A stretch of DNA of 64,000 nucleotides from assembly GCF_024641065.1 (NCBI RefSeq), contig NZ_JAHEDV010000033.1, forward strand, positions 1-64,000. The letters are read 5' to 3'. A program made the position numbers and the translations under genes. Source of the DNA: Rhodoluna sp. (lineage in GTDB: Bacteria; Actinomycetota; Actinomycetes; Actinomycetales; Microbacteriaceae). The notes beneath the pieces are model-generated. The model was not told where the DNA came from. It worked only from the letters and a program-made list of their open reading frames with translations, and made no database searches. Shown piece after piece: positions 34,866-42,054 of the stretch (positions are counted from its first letter, which is position 1; each line of letters starts with the position of its first letter).

Positions 34866-34907
34866 AAATTGACCCGACCAGCACTTCCATACCGGTCGGG
34901 TCAATTT
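34866..34907 (-). terminator. Terminator of the transporter-iolE-iolG unit
   Basis: On the minus strand AAATTGACCCGACC-N14-GGTCGGGTCAATTTTT forms a 14-bp stem with a U-tract, 16 bp after the iolG stop. Confidence 0.9.
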
Positions 34908-34922
34908 GATCACTAACGACGA

Positions 34923-35933
34923 TTAGCGATAAAACGCCGGTTTCTTCTCGTAGTTTGCAGCTACTTTCTCTCCGCTATGCAACGCAGAAAGTCCAGCCTC
35001 AACCGCGGCTGCGGCGAGGTAACCATCCCAGGCATTTGGGCCATCAATCTTGCCAATTTTCACTGCGTTCACCCAACGCTGAATTTGCGAATCGTAAGCA
35101 GCAGCGAATCTAGTCTTGAATGACATGTGTTCCGCTGTGGCAATCTGACCACCGGCAAACAAGTTGAGACCGGCTGTACGGCCAATCTCAGCTATTCCCT
35201 TCTGAAAAACAGCCTCGGTCTTTACCTGGTAGCCGAATTGAACTGAGACGTTCATTTCGACAGTGGCCAAAACCCCTGACTCGGTTTCAAGCAGTGCCAG
35301 AATCGGCTCTAGCAACTTGTCAGGCGACAGTTCATTGCGCTTCATGTACTTCACTTCTACAGATTTAATTGGTGAGTCGGTCAAAAAGCGCACCACATCG
35401 ATTTCGTGAACAATGGAATCGAAAATCAACATGTCATTGTGGTAAGTGTCGGGCACTGCCGGGTTGCGATGAGCACAGTGAAGACCCAGCAATTCACCCT
35501 GGCTGCCAGAAGCAATCAACTCGCGAAGTTCCATGTAGCCAGCATCGAATCGGCGCATAAAGCCCACCTGAATCAGCTGCTTTCCAGTAGCTATCTCAGC
35601 TTCAACAATTCGAAGAGAAGATTCGGCATCCGGGGTAAGTGGCTTTTCGCAAAGAATTGGTAACCCGGCACCAAGCGCGGGCAGCAGAACTGGCTCGTGG
35701 AACTGCCCCGGGGTTGCTATTAGGACAGCATCGATGCCGCCGTCGGCAATTGCAGCCTCGATGTTTGGATACCATTTAGCATTCGGTGCGTCTGCAAGAG
35801 CAGCTTTGGCTCGGCCCTCGTCTGGTTCAACTACGGCCGCAACCTGAGCACCTACAATGCGATTTTCAATTCGGATGATGTGATCTGCACCCATCAAACC
35901 TGCGCCAACAACGGCGATTTTTAGTTCAGACAT
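34923..35933 (-). CDS. iolG: Inositol 2-dehydrogenase
   Basis: IolG oxidises myo-inositol to 2-keto-myo-inositol with NAD, the first catabolic step. The 336-residue GFO/IDH/MocA protein has a Rossmann start (IAVVGAGLMGADH), AVLIATPGQFHEP, the conserved LCEKPLT Lys at about 96, and the catalytic Asp/His region ILDSIVHEIDVVRFL (here FDSIVHEIDVV). Length is normal. It is the last gene before the terminator and is 14 bp from iolE. Confidence 0.93.
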   Translation of the reverse strand: MSELKIAVVGAGLMGADHIIRIENRIVGAQVAAVVEPDEGRAKAALADAPNAKWYPNIEAAIADGGIDAVLIATPGQFHEPVLLPALGAGLPILCEKPLTPDAESSLRIVEAEIATGKQLIQVGFMRRFDAGYMELRELIASGSQGELLGLHCAHRNPAVPDTYHNDMLIFDSIVHEIDVVRFLTDSPIKSVEVKYMKRNELSPDKLLEPILALLETESGVLATVEMNVSVQFGYQVKTEAVFQKGIAEIGRTAGLNLFAGGQIATAEHMSFKTRFAAAYDSQIQRWVNAVKIGKIDGPNAWDGYLAAAAVEAGLSALHSGEKVAANYEKKPAFYR

Positions 35934-35947
35934 GATTCTCTTTCAGG

Positions 35948-36859
35948 TTATATAAAACGGGCTGCATGAGTGCATGAGCCAATGTGATCGCGGGTGCGTT
36001 TCGCAACTGGGAAAGGAAAATCGACGTCGCAGCCGTACATATCCTGTTCTACGATTGCGAACATCTCAGGGTTGATTTCGGCAGCCTTTTCAAGAATCGG
36101 AGCGAACTCAGGAACTCCTTCAAAGCCGGGCTCGGTCATAACTCCTTTAGCTACAGCATCGACGAACGGCATGTCGTTCTTCAATGCCTCGGCGAGGATG
36201 TCTGGATGCACTTGCTTCAGGTGCAGGTAACCGATGCGCTCAGGGTAGGCATTCATCAGTTTGACGTTGTCACCCAAGTAGTAGGCGAAGTGACCGGTAT
36301 CTAGACACAGATTGGTGAATTCCTTGCTGGTCTCCTGGAGAAAGCGCTCCACCTCGGCATACGTTCCAATATGGCTATCGGCATGAGAGTGGAATTGTTG
36401 TTTGATGCCATACTCTTCGAGTAAAGCCTTGCCCAACTTGTCATGGCCAGCAGCCAATTTCTTCCACTGGTCGTTTTCGAGAGTTCGTGCCTCAAGAACC
36501 TCAGCGGTAGCGTCGGAACGCCACAGGTCAGGAATCACCACAAGATGCTCAGCACCGAGCTTAGAAACCAAGCCAGCAACGTCTAGCGCCTGATCCCAGG
36601 CTCGCTTCCACTGGTCGTCACCTTTGTGGAAACCGGTGAAGACGGTACCAGCTGACAATTTGAGGTTGTGCTCTTCAAGAACATCCGAGAGTTGATTTGG
36701 GTCAGTTGGTAGATAACCGTAAGGGCCCAATTCGATCCAGTGATAACCAGCCTCCTGAACTTCATCTAAGAATCGTTCCCAGGGAACTTGCTGAGGGTCA
36801 TTTGGAAACCAAACACCCCATGAGTCTGGAGCCGTTCCGACTCGAATTTGACCACTCAT
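35948..36859 (-). CDS. iolE: Myo-inosose-2 dehydratase
   Basis: IolE dehydrates 2-keto-myo-inositol to the trione-diol intermediate. The 303-residue TIM barrel begins VGTAPDSWGVWFPNDPQQVPW, the hallmark of IolE. It has EAGYHWIELGPYGYLP, metal-site residues in QFHSHADSHIG, CLDTGHFAYY and HLKQVHPD, and the C-terminal FAIVEQDMYGCD. All these blocks are intact. It overlaps the ABC ATPase gene by 4 nt (ATGA), so the transporter and this enzyme are made together. Confidence 0.95.
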   Translation of the reverse strand: MSGQIRVGTAPDSWGVWFPNDPQQVPWERFLDEVQEAGYHWIELGPYGYLPTDPNQLSDVLEEHNLKLSAGTVFTGFHKGDDQWKRAWDQALDVAGLVSKLGAEHLVVIPDLWRSDATAEVLEARTLENDQWKKLAAGHDKLGKALLEEYGIKQQFHSHADSHIGTYAEVERFLQETSKEFTNLCLDTGHFAYYLGDNVKLMNAYPERIGYLHLKQVHPDILAEALKNDMPFVDAVAKGVMTEPGFEGVPEFAPILEKAAEINPEMFAIVEQDMYGCDVDFPFPVAKRTRDHIGSCTHAARFI

Positions 36860-37626
36860 TTTTTGCCTTCGCGGTAACGACGAATGCCCTCAGCGCCGCC
36901 AACCACGGCAGCGGTAAGTTCTTCAACGGTGGTGTCTTCTTTGCGAACATCCAGAATCTTGCGACCGTGGTTCATAACAATGTGGCGGTCACACACCTGG
37001 TAGGCGTGGTGAAGGTTGTGAGTAACTAATACCGAGCTCACACCCTCGCCTTTGAGTTGGCGAAGATAGTCAAGCAAGGCTTCGGTTGCTCGAACTGCAA
37101 GTGCCGAAGTTGGCTCGTCAAGAATCAAGAGTGAGCGCTTGAAGTGCACTGCACGCGCAATCGCAACCGCCTGAGCTTGACCACCTGAGAGAGAAGAAAC
37201 CAACTGCTTCGGCGACTTAATGCCCTCGATAGTCACAACGCTGTCAAGAACATCTGCAGTGATCGCGTCCATTTCTTTAATCTTCATCAGACCAAGTTTG
37301 TTGGTTATCTCACGACCCATGAAGATGTTGCGAGTGATGCTCATCTGAGGAACCAGAGCTGAATCTTGAAAAATGGTTTCAACACCAAGTTCTTCAGTCT
37401 TTTCGCGGTTGATGTTCTCGATTTTGGTGCCATCCCAAAAGAACTCGCCGGCAGTTGCATCAACAACACCCGACATAATCTTCACCAAAGTTGACTTACC
37501 AGCTCCGTTGTCGCCTAAAAGGCCTACTACTTCGCTTTTGCCAATTTCGAACGAAACATCGTTTAGAACTGTGTTTGGGCCGTACTTCTTTGTAACGCCC
37601 TGAACTCTAAGGAGTGGAGTGCTCAT
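36856..37626 (-). CDS. Sugar ABC transporter ATP-binding protein (CUT2 type, single NBD)
   Basis: The 256-residue ATPase has Walker A GDNGAGKSTLVK at about 37-48, the signature LSGGQAQAVAIA and Walker B LLILDEPTSALAVRA. The ABC fold is single, unlike RbsA/XylG, which have two in tandem; FrcA-type transporters likewise use a single domain that dimerises. It drives import by the neighbouring permease and binding protein. It overlaps the permease by 4 nt on one side and iolE by 4 nt on the other. Inositol as substrate follows from context. Confidence 0.92.
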   Translation of the reverse strand: MSTPLLRVQGVTKKYGPNTVLNDVSFEIGKSEVVGLLGDNGAGKSTLVKIMSGVVDATAGEFFWDGTKIENINREKTEELGVETIFQDSALVPQMSITRNIFMGREITNKLGLMKIKEMDAITADVLDSVVTIEGIKSPKQLVSSLSGGQAQAVAIARAVHFKRSLLILDEPTSALAVRATEALLDYLRQLKGEGVSSVLVTHNLHHAYQVCDRHIVMNHGRKILDVRKEDTTVEELTAAVVGGAEGIRRYREGKK

Positions 37627-38720
37627 CGTGCTTTTCCTTCCATGACCTTGTTGAAGATCGAGGCGATAACAATGGTGATACCGACAAATAGTGTGATGTA
37701 GAAACCAGGTGCCTTTGCAAGCAACAAGCCGTTTCGAATTAGTTCAATGAGGGCTGCACCGACGATGATGCCAATTACGCTTCCGCGGCCACCGTTTAGT
37801 GAGGTGCCACCAACAACCGCTGCTGCAATTGCGAACAGAGTGAAGTCTTGAGTAGCTGATCCACCAGGTTGCATCGATGAAGTTCTGACTGCGATCAAAA
37901 TTGACGCGAATCCGACGAGACCACCGAAAGTTGCAAAAGCGATTAGTTTGATTTTCTTTGAGTTAATAGAGATAGCCTCGGCTGCAGACTCGTTGCCGCC
38001 AACGGCAAAAATGTGGTTACCCAACTTGTGGCGGTGCAAGAAGAACCAGGCAAGAACTCCAAGGATGAGTAGCCAAACCAGTTGTGACCGGAAAGAGCCG
38101 AAGTCTTGAGCAAAAAGGAACACCATTACTTCGTCGCGAGACTTGGTAAGGATCGCTGGCGTGGTACCGTTCACAAAGATTGATGCCCCGGCCCAGAAGA
38201 AGCTCATACCCAGAGTTGCAATGAACGATGGAATTCTGGTGAAGACCACGATTGATCCATTTACCAAAGCGATGAATACACCGCTCAGAATTCCACCGAT
38301 GATTCCGGCAGCAAGACCAAAAGATTCAGAGAATTTGATGAAAACAATCGCGTTGAAGGTAATTGCAGGGCCGAGCGATAGATCAAACTCTCCAGCAATC
38401 ATCAAGATTCCGGCTGCCAGACCAAGAATGGCCAGCACTGGGATGCTCTGTGAAATAACACCTGAAAGGTTGTTTGGGTTAAGGAATGCGAAACCGGTCG
38501 GGCTAATAACGCTCGCGACAATGTAGCCAATCAGAAGAACTGCAAGCACGATGCTGATTTCAAATGCGCCGCGACCGCGAATGAACTGAAGTTCGTTTTT
38601 CATTCGGCCGATAAAAGTGGTTGGTTGCTTGTCAGATAGTCGCTTCACCTGAGTGATCGCTTCTGTAGCTAGTGGGGCCTGAAGAACTGGCTTCTTCTCG
38701 CCTGGTGGACGGTTTGACAT
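37623..38720 (-). CDS. Sugar ABC transporter permease (CUT2/RbsC family)
   Basis: The 365-residue permease has an N-terminal cytoplasmic extension of about 50 residues and about ten hydrophobic segments. BPD_transp_2 family patterns are visible (AGEFDLSLGPAI, TLGMSFFWAGAS, AVGGNESAAEAISIN, GGTSLNGGRGSVIGIIVGA). ATG 38720 is chosen because AGGAAAAGGAA lies just before it, inside the longer frame starting at 38744. It belongs to the transporter unit; a strong hairpin separates it from the binding protein gene. Confidence 0.93.
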   Translation of the reverse strand: MSNRPPGEKKPVLQAPLATEAITQVKRLSDKQPTTFIGRMKNELQFIRGRGAFEISIVLAVLLIGYIVASVISPTGFAFLNPNNLSGVISQSIPVLAILGLAAGILMIAGEFDLSLGPAITFNAIVFIKFSESFGLAAGIIGGILSGVFIALVNGSIVVFTRIPSFIATLGMSFFWAGASIFVNGTTPAILTKSRDEVMVFLFAQDFGSFRSQLVWLLILGVLAWFFLHRHKLGNHIFAVGGNESAAEAISINSKKIKLIAFATFGGLVGFASILIAVRTSSMQPGGSATQDFTLFAIAAAVVGGTSLNGGRGSVIGIIVGAALIELIRNGLLLAKAPGFYITLFVGITIVIASIFNKVMEGKAR

Positions 38721-38784
38721 TGATATTCCTTTTCCTCTCAGCATCTTTGCTGTGTAGAGAATTTATAAACTTTGGGGGTGTGCA

Positions 38785-38821
38785 TCGAGGCCGGCCAAGT
38801 ATTTTGCTCGACCGGCCTCGA
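38785..38821 (-). promoter_or_regulatory. Intercistronic hairpin between binding protein and permease genes
   Basis: TCGAGGCCGG and CCGGCCTCGA form a perfect 10-bp GC-rich stem with a 17-nt loop, 20 bp after the binding protein stop, without a U-tract. Such hairpins often protect the upstream message and raise the ratio of binding protein to permease; that role is inferred. Confidence 0.6.
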
Positions 38822-38840
38822 CGCTATTTGAAACTAGTTA

Positions 38841-39875
38841 TTACCAGCGAACGCCCTGAAGGTCAGGCGCTTCGATGTTGGCAACGTTGTCCTTGGTGAT
38901 TAGACCGTTACCGCCTGAGTTGATGTTCGCAGCTGAGAAGCCGAAGTCAAGGCTAAGTACACCCTGCATAACAGCCTGGAAGCCCTGAACATAACCCTGC
39001 TGGTCAGCAGTTGCAAGGATGACGCCATCCTTTAGGCCCTGGATGATGGCCGGAGCGGTGTCAAAACCCATTACCTTGGTGGTGGTGTTTCCAGCGGCTA
39101 CAAGAGCAGCAGGAAGGTTGCGGTGAGGGGTTCCACCAACTGGAACCATGACCTTTACGTCAGGATTAGCAACTAGGTAAGTGGTTAGAGCGTCAAGTGC
39201 TGGCGCGTCATCTCCACCGGTACGTAGCCACTCGCTCTGAGGAAGAACGTTTACGCCGGCCTTCTTTAGAACGTCGTAAACGCCACCACCACGCTGAAGA
39301 GCGTAAGGCTGGTCTGGTTCTTCTGCAGTGATCTGTACTTTGTCACCCTTTGCAACAGCGCCTGAGTCAAGCAGGTTCTGACCGATGATGGTGCCCACGG
39401 TGTAGAAGTCTTGACCTACGAAGCCTGAAACACAAGCGCCTGCTGATGCAGGAGCTGGAACGTTGAAGGCAATAACTGTGATGCCTGCATCGTGTGCCTG
39501 ACAAGCGACGTCAACCCATGCTTCACCTTCGTTGAAAGGCATCAGGATCAATGCTGGCTTGGTCGCGATTGCGGTCTGAACTAGGTTCACCATTGCTGCA
39601 GAGTCGCCCTCAGCAGTCTGGTGGGTGAAGTTCAAGTTACCTAGCTTCGCTGCATCTTCGCCACCCTTGAGGATTTGCGCCCAGAAAGCATCGCCGGCTG
39701 GGTTGTAGTAGGTGAAGAAGTAAGCGTCACGTGCTTCGGCGCGCTTGCCGAAACCGCTGTCTAGGCCTACTGCCGCTGTTGGTTCTGCTGCAGGTGCGCT
39801 GCAACCTGCAAATGTAAGAGTCGCTGCTACAGCAAGGGCTGCCGCTGCGATGGTCTTTTTGTTGAATAGCTTCAC
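38841..39875 (-). CDS. Sugar ABC transporter substrate-binding lipoprotein (CUT2)
   Basis: The 344-residue protein has a lipoprotein signal peptide (basic MKLFNKK, hydrophobic stretch, lipobox FAGC with Cys25). A RbsB-type periplasmic-binding fold follows (Peripla_BP_4; YFFTYYNPAGDAFWAQILKG, LILMPFNEGEAW, VPVGGTPHRNLPAAL). It would be anchored on the outer face of the membrane and deliver ligand to the permease. Context favours inositol. The upstream region carries two palindromes. Confidence 0.93.
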   Translation of the reverse strand: MKLFNKKTIAAAALAVAATLTFAGCSAPAAEPTAAVGLDSGFGKRAEARDAYFFTYYNPAGDAFWAQILKGGEDAAKLGNLNFTHQTAEGDSAAMVNLVQTAIATKPALILMPFNEGEAWVDVACQAHDAGITVIAFNVPAPASAGACVSGFVGQDFYTVGTIIGQNLLDSGAVAKGDKVQITAEEPDQPYALQRGGGVYDVLKKAGVNVLPQSEWLRTGGDDAPALDALTTYLVANPDVKVMVPVGGTPHRNLPAALVAAGNTTTKVMGFDTAPAIIQGLKDGVILATADQQGYVQGFQAVMQGVLSLDFGFSAANINSGGNGLITKDNVANIEAPDLQGVRW

Positions 39876-39965
39876 TTCGTTGTGTCCCTTTCGTGTTGGA
39901 TTTTTGAGATTGGTTTCAAGTAACTAATCGAACCCAACACGAATTTAGCGTTAACGACGAGGCAT

Positions 39966-39977
39966 TGTTATAACAAA
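39966..39977. promoter_or_regulatory. 12-bp palindrome upstream of transporter operon
   Basis: TTGTTATAACAA is a perfect palindrome 91 bp before the binding protein ATG. A half-like copy, TTGATAACAAA, is at 39990-40000. On the minus strand it includes TATAAC, a possible -10, with TTGTTA as a possible -35 about 19 bp upstream. Confidence 0.4.
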
Positions 39978-40012
39978 GGGTCCATATTTGATAACAAATC
40001 AGTAAAGATTCA

Positions 40013-40028
40013 CTAGCACGTGCTAGTA
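40013..40028. promoter_or_regulatory. Candidate LacI-type operator 1
   Basis: ACTAGCACGTGCTAGT is a perfect 16-bp palindrome centred on CG, the look of LacI-family operators. It is in the spacer between the LacI gene stop and the transporter operon, upstream of the likely promoter. Confidence 0.65.
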
Positions 40029-40059
40029 GCCTGTCCCCTAAAAATAGGCGTTTTTATAA

Positions 40060-41094
40060 CTAATCCTTGCTACCAATTGGCTGGCACGTGCTAGCACGCA
40101 CTACAAGAGTGGAGCTAGTCAGGAATGTTTCAGACAGATACTTGTCACCCTTAATGCGGGCGGCCAAGTCTTCAACAGCAGCCCTTGCGAGCTCTTCTGG
40201 ATCCTGTCGAACAGTTGTCAAACTTAGGAATTCTTGTTTTGCAATAGTGTCGTCATAGCCCACTACTGACATATCTTCAGGCACACGCAAACCTGCTTTT
40301 TGCAGGCGATAGACCAAACCAAATGCGCTCTGGTCGTTATTGCACACAACAGCAGTAGGCAGTTGTTCGAGATTCAAAATTTTGTCAGCCGCCAATGCGC
40401 CGCCAGGCTCGGCAAAGTCGCCAGTGATCGAGACAATCGTTTTCTTCAATTTGTGTTTATCCATTGCTGATTCATAACCTTCGAGTCGGTACTCGATGTC
40501 GAGCATGTCTTTGGCATTGACATAGGCAATCGACTTATGACCCAGCGAAATCAAATACTCGACTGCGTCAAATACTCCCGATTCACCGCGAGACGAAACA
40601 ACGCCACAACGAACAGTTGAAAGTCGACGTCCGAGACTGACCAGCGGAATTGTTCGGGCAAGTTTCTGCAGTCTCGTCAAACTCAATGTTGATGCAATCA
40701 GGATCAGGCCGTCGCAACGGTGGCCAATAACTTCGTCAATTGCCTCAAGATCGGTTCGATCGCTAGAAATCGCGCTCAACACCACCTGAAAACCCTGTTC
40801 GGCTGCCTGTTTATAAATGGCGGGGATAATCTCGTAGGTCGAGGTTTCTGCGGCATGAAAAACAACGCCGATGTACTTCGAGCCCTCACGGCGCAATGAC
40901 TGAGCGGCAAGATTTGGGCGGTAGCCGAGTTCTTTTGCAGCAGCACGAATCTTGGCCTCGGTCTCGGGGCCAACCCCGGGTGCATCACGAAAGACCAAAC
41001 CAACAAGCTGTCGCGATACTCCAACCTTGTCAGCCACGTCTGCCATCGTTGGCGGCCTTTGATCGTTTCGACTTTTAATCTCTTTTTTTGCCAT
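40060..41094 (-). CDS. LacI-family transcriptional regulator
   Basis: The 344-residue regulator has an N-terminal LacI headpiece (about 16-70; TMADVADKVGVSRQLVGLVF, hinge NLAAQSLRREGS). A periplasmic-binding-like ligand domain (about 75-335) follows, with AVVCNNDQSAFGLVYRLQKAGLRVPEDMSVVGYDD near its end. It lies between the iol catabolic operon terminator and the transporter operon. It probably controls the transporter through the palindromes at 40013 and 40080. Its own 3' coding end contains the second site. The ligand is unknown, but an inositol-type sugar is likely. Confidence 0.92.
   Translation of the reverse strand: MAKKEIKSRNDQRPPTMADVADKVGVSRQLVGLVFRDAPGVGPETEAKIRAAAKELGYRPNLAAQSLRREGSKYIGVVFHAAETSTYEIIPAIYKQAAEQGFQVVLSAISSDRTDLEAIDEVIGHRCDGLILIASTLSLTRLQKLARTIPLVSLGRRLSTVRCGVVSSRGESGVFDAVEYLISLGHKSIAYVNAKDMLDIEYRLEGYESAMDKHKLKKTIVSITGDFAEPGGALAADKILNLEQLPTAVVCNNDQSAFGLVYRLQKAGLRVPEDMSVVGYDDTIAKQEFLSLTTVRQDPEELARAAVEDLAARIKGDKYLSETFLTSSTLVVRASTCQPIGSKD
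40080..40095. promoter_or_regulatory. Candidate LacI-type operator 2, inside lacI-type coding end
   Basis: GCTGGCACGTGCTAGC matches operator 1 in 13 of the 14 central bases (CTGGCACGTGCTAG against CTAGCACGTGCTAG). It lies 67 bp from it, within the last codons of the regulator gene. A third partial copy (CTAGCACGCAC) overlaps it. Confidence 0.5.
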
Positions 41095-41114
41095 GTTCTT
41101 ATCCTAAAAACAGA

Positions 41115-41143
41115 AAGTGGGCTACCGAATCGGTAACCCACTT
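41115..41143 (-). terminator. Terminator of the iolC-to-iolH operon
   Basis: On the minus strand AAGTGGGTTACCG-ATT-CGGTAGCCCACTT forms a 13-bp stem with one G-U pair, followed by TTCTGTTTTT. It begins 14 bp after the iolH stop and ends about 20 bp before the LacI start. Confidence 0.85.
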
Positions 41144-41156
41144 AGTGAACTGTTTA

Positions 41157-42032
41157 TTACGCGAGCGCTGCGATGCGCTTTTCCATTTCTTGGCGCTGAA
41201 AAATAGCCACGGCGCGAGCATTGTCGTTCTCAGCGAAAACGCTAGAGCACATGATGCTGTTCGGGTTATCCAAGAAGCCAATTGACTTTAGCCCAGAGAA
41301 GAACTCGTCAAAATTGACGTCACCGTCATTCATCTTGAGGTGCTGGTGAACACGAACAGCGTTGCCCGGTGGGTTGGTTATGTAGCGCAACCCGTGCGAA
41401 GCGGTGTGGTCCATGGTGTCTGAAACGTGCACAATTCCCAGACGGTCGCCAGCAGCCTGCATAATTTCAAGCGGCTGGTTACCCATGTGGAAGGTGTGAG
41501 AGGCAACGTAAACCATGCCAAAATTCTTTGAGTTGATTCCACGGATCACGCGCCAGGCAGCGAGGCCGTTCTCAACAAAGTCATCTGGGTGCGGGTCGAT
41601 AAAGACCTTGATGCCTTCTTTTTCGATGATCGGAACAAGCTCTTCCATCGAGCGATAGAAAGCGCGTTCTGATTCTTCGGCACGCTCAGGGCGGCCATTG
41701 AACTCGGTACCGATGGTGTCGACACCAAGATCTGCGGTGATGCGAATCACGCGCTTCCAGTATCGAACCGCTGCTTCACGCGCATCTTCATCTGGGCCTG
41801 ACCAACGCAAAACCGGCAGGGTTGATGCAATTTCTACGCCGGCGTCTTTGCAAGCCTTGCGCATGGCTTTCACAAGGTCGTCATCAGCCTTTGGGTGGTT
41901 GAAGAAGGGAATCATGTCGGCGTGCGGAGTCATCTGCAGGTACTTGTATCCGAGGTCTGCTGCGAGCGCCGGAAACTCAAGTAGCGAGTGGGTGCTGTGG
42001 AACGGGGTTGGGTCTAATGCAATTTTGACCAT
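41157..42032 (-). CDS. iolH: IolH-like TIM-barrel protein
   Basis: This 291-residue AP-endonuclease-2-type barrel has IALDPTPFHSTHSLLEFPALAA, LGVDTIGTEFNGRPE, FIDPHPDDFVENG, MVYVASHTFHMG and HVSDTMDHTASHGLRY. These are the metal-ligand positions of sugar phosphate isomerases/epimerases. Proteins like this are called IolH in inositol clusters; a precise reaction has not been firmly assigned to my knowledge. It ends the catabolic operon, 22 bp after iolD. Confidence 0.82.
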   Translation of the reverse strand: MVKIALDPTPFHSTHSLLEFPALAADLGYKYLQMTPHADMIPFFNHPKADDDLVKAMRKACKDAGVEIASTLPVLRWSGPDEDAREAAVRYWKRVIRITADLGVDTIGTEFNGRPERAEESERAFYRSMEELVPIIEKEGIKVFIDPHPDDFVENGLAAWRVIRGINSKNFGMVYVASHTFHMGNQPLEIMQAAGDRLGIVHVSDTMDHTASHGLRYITNPPGNAVRVHQHLKMNDGDVNFDEFFSGLKSIGFLDNPNSIMCSSVFAENDNARAVAIFQRQEMEKRIAALA

Positions 42033-42054
42033 GATTCTCTCCTTAGCTTCTTTG

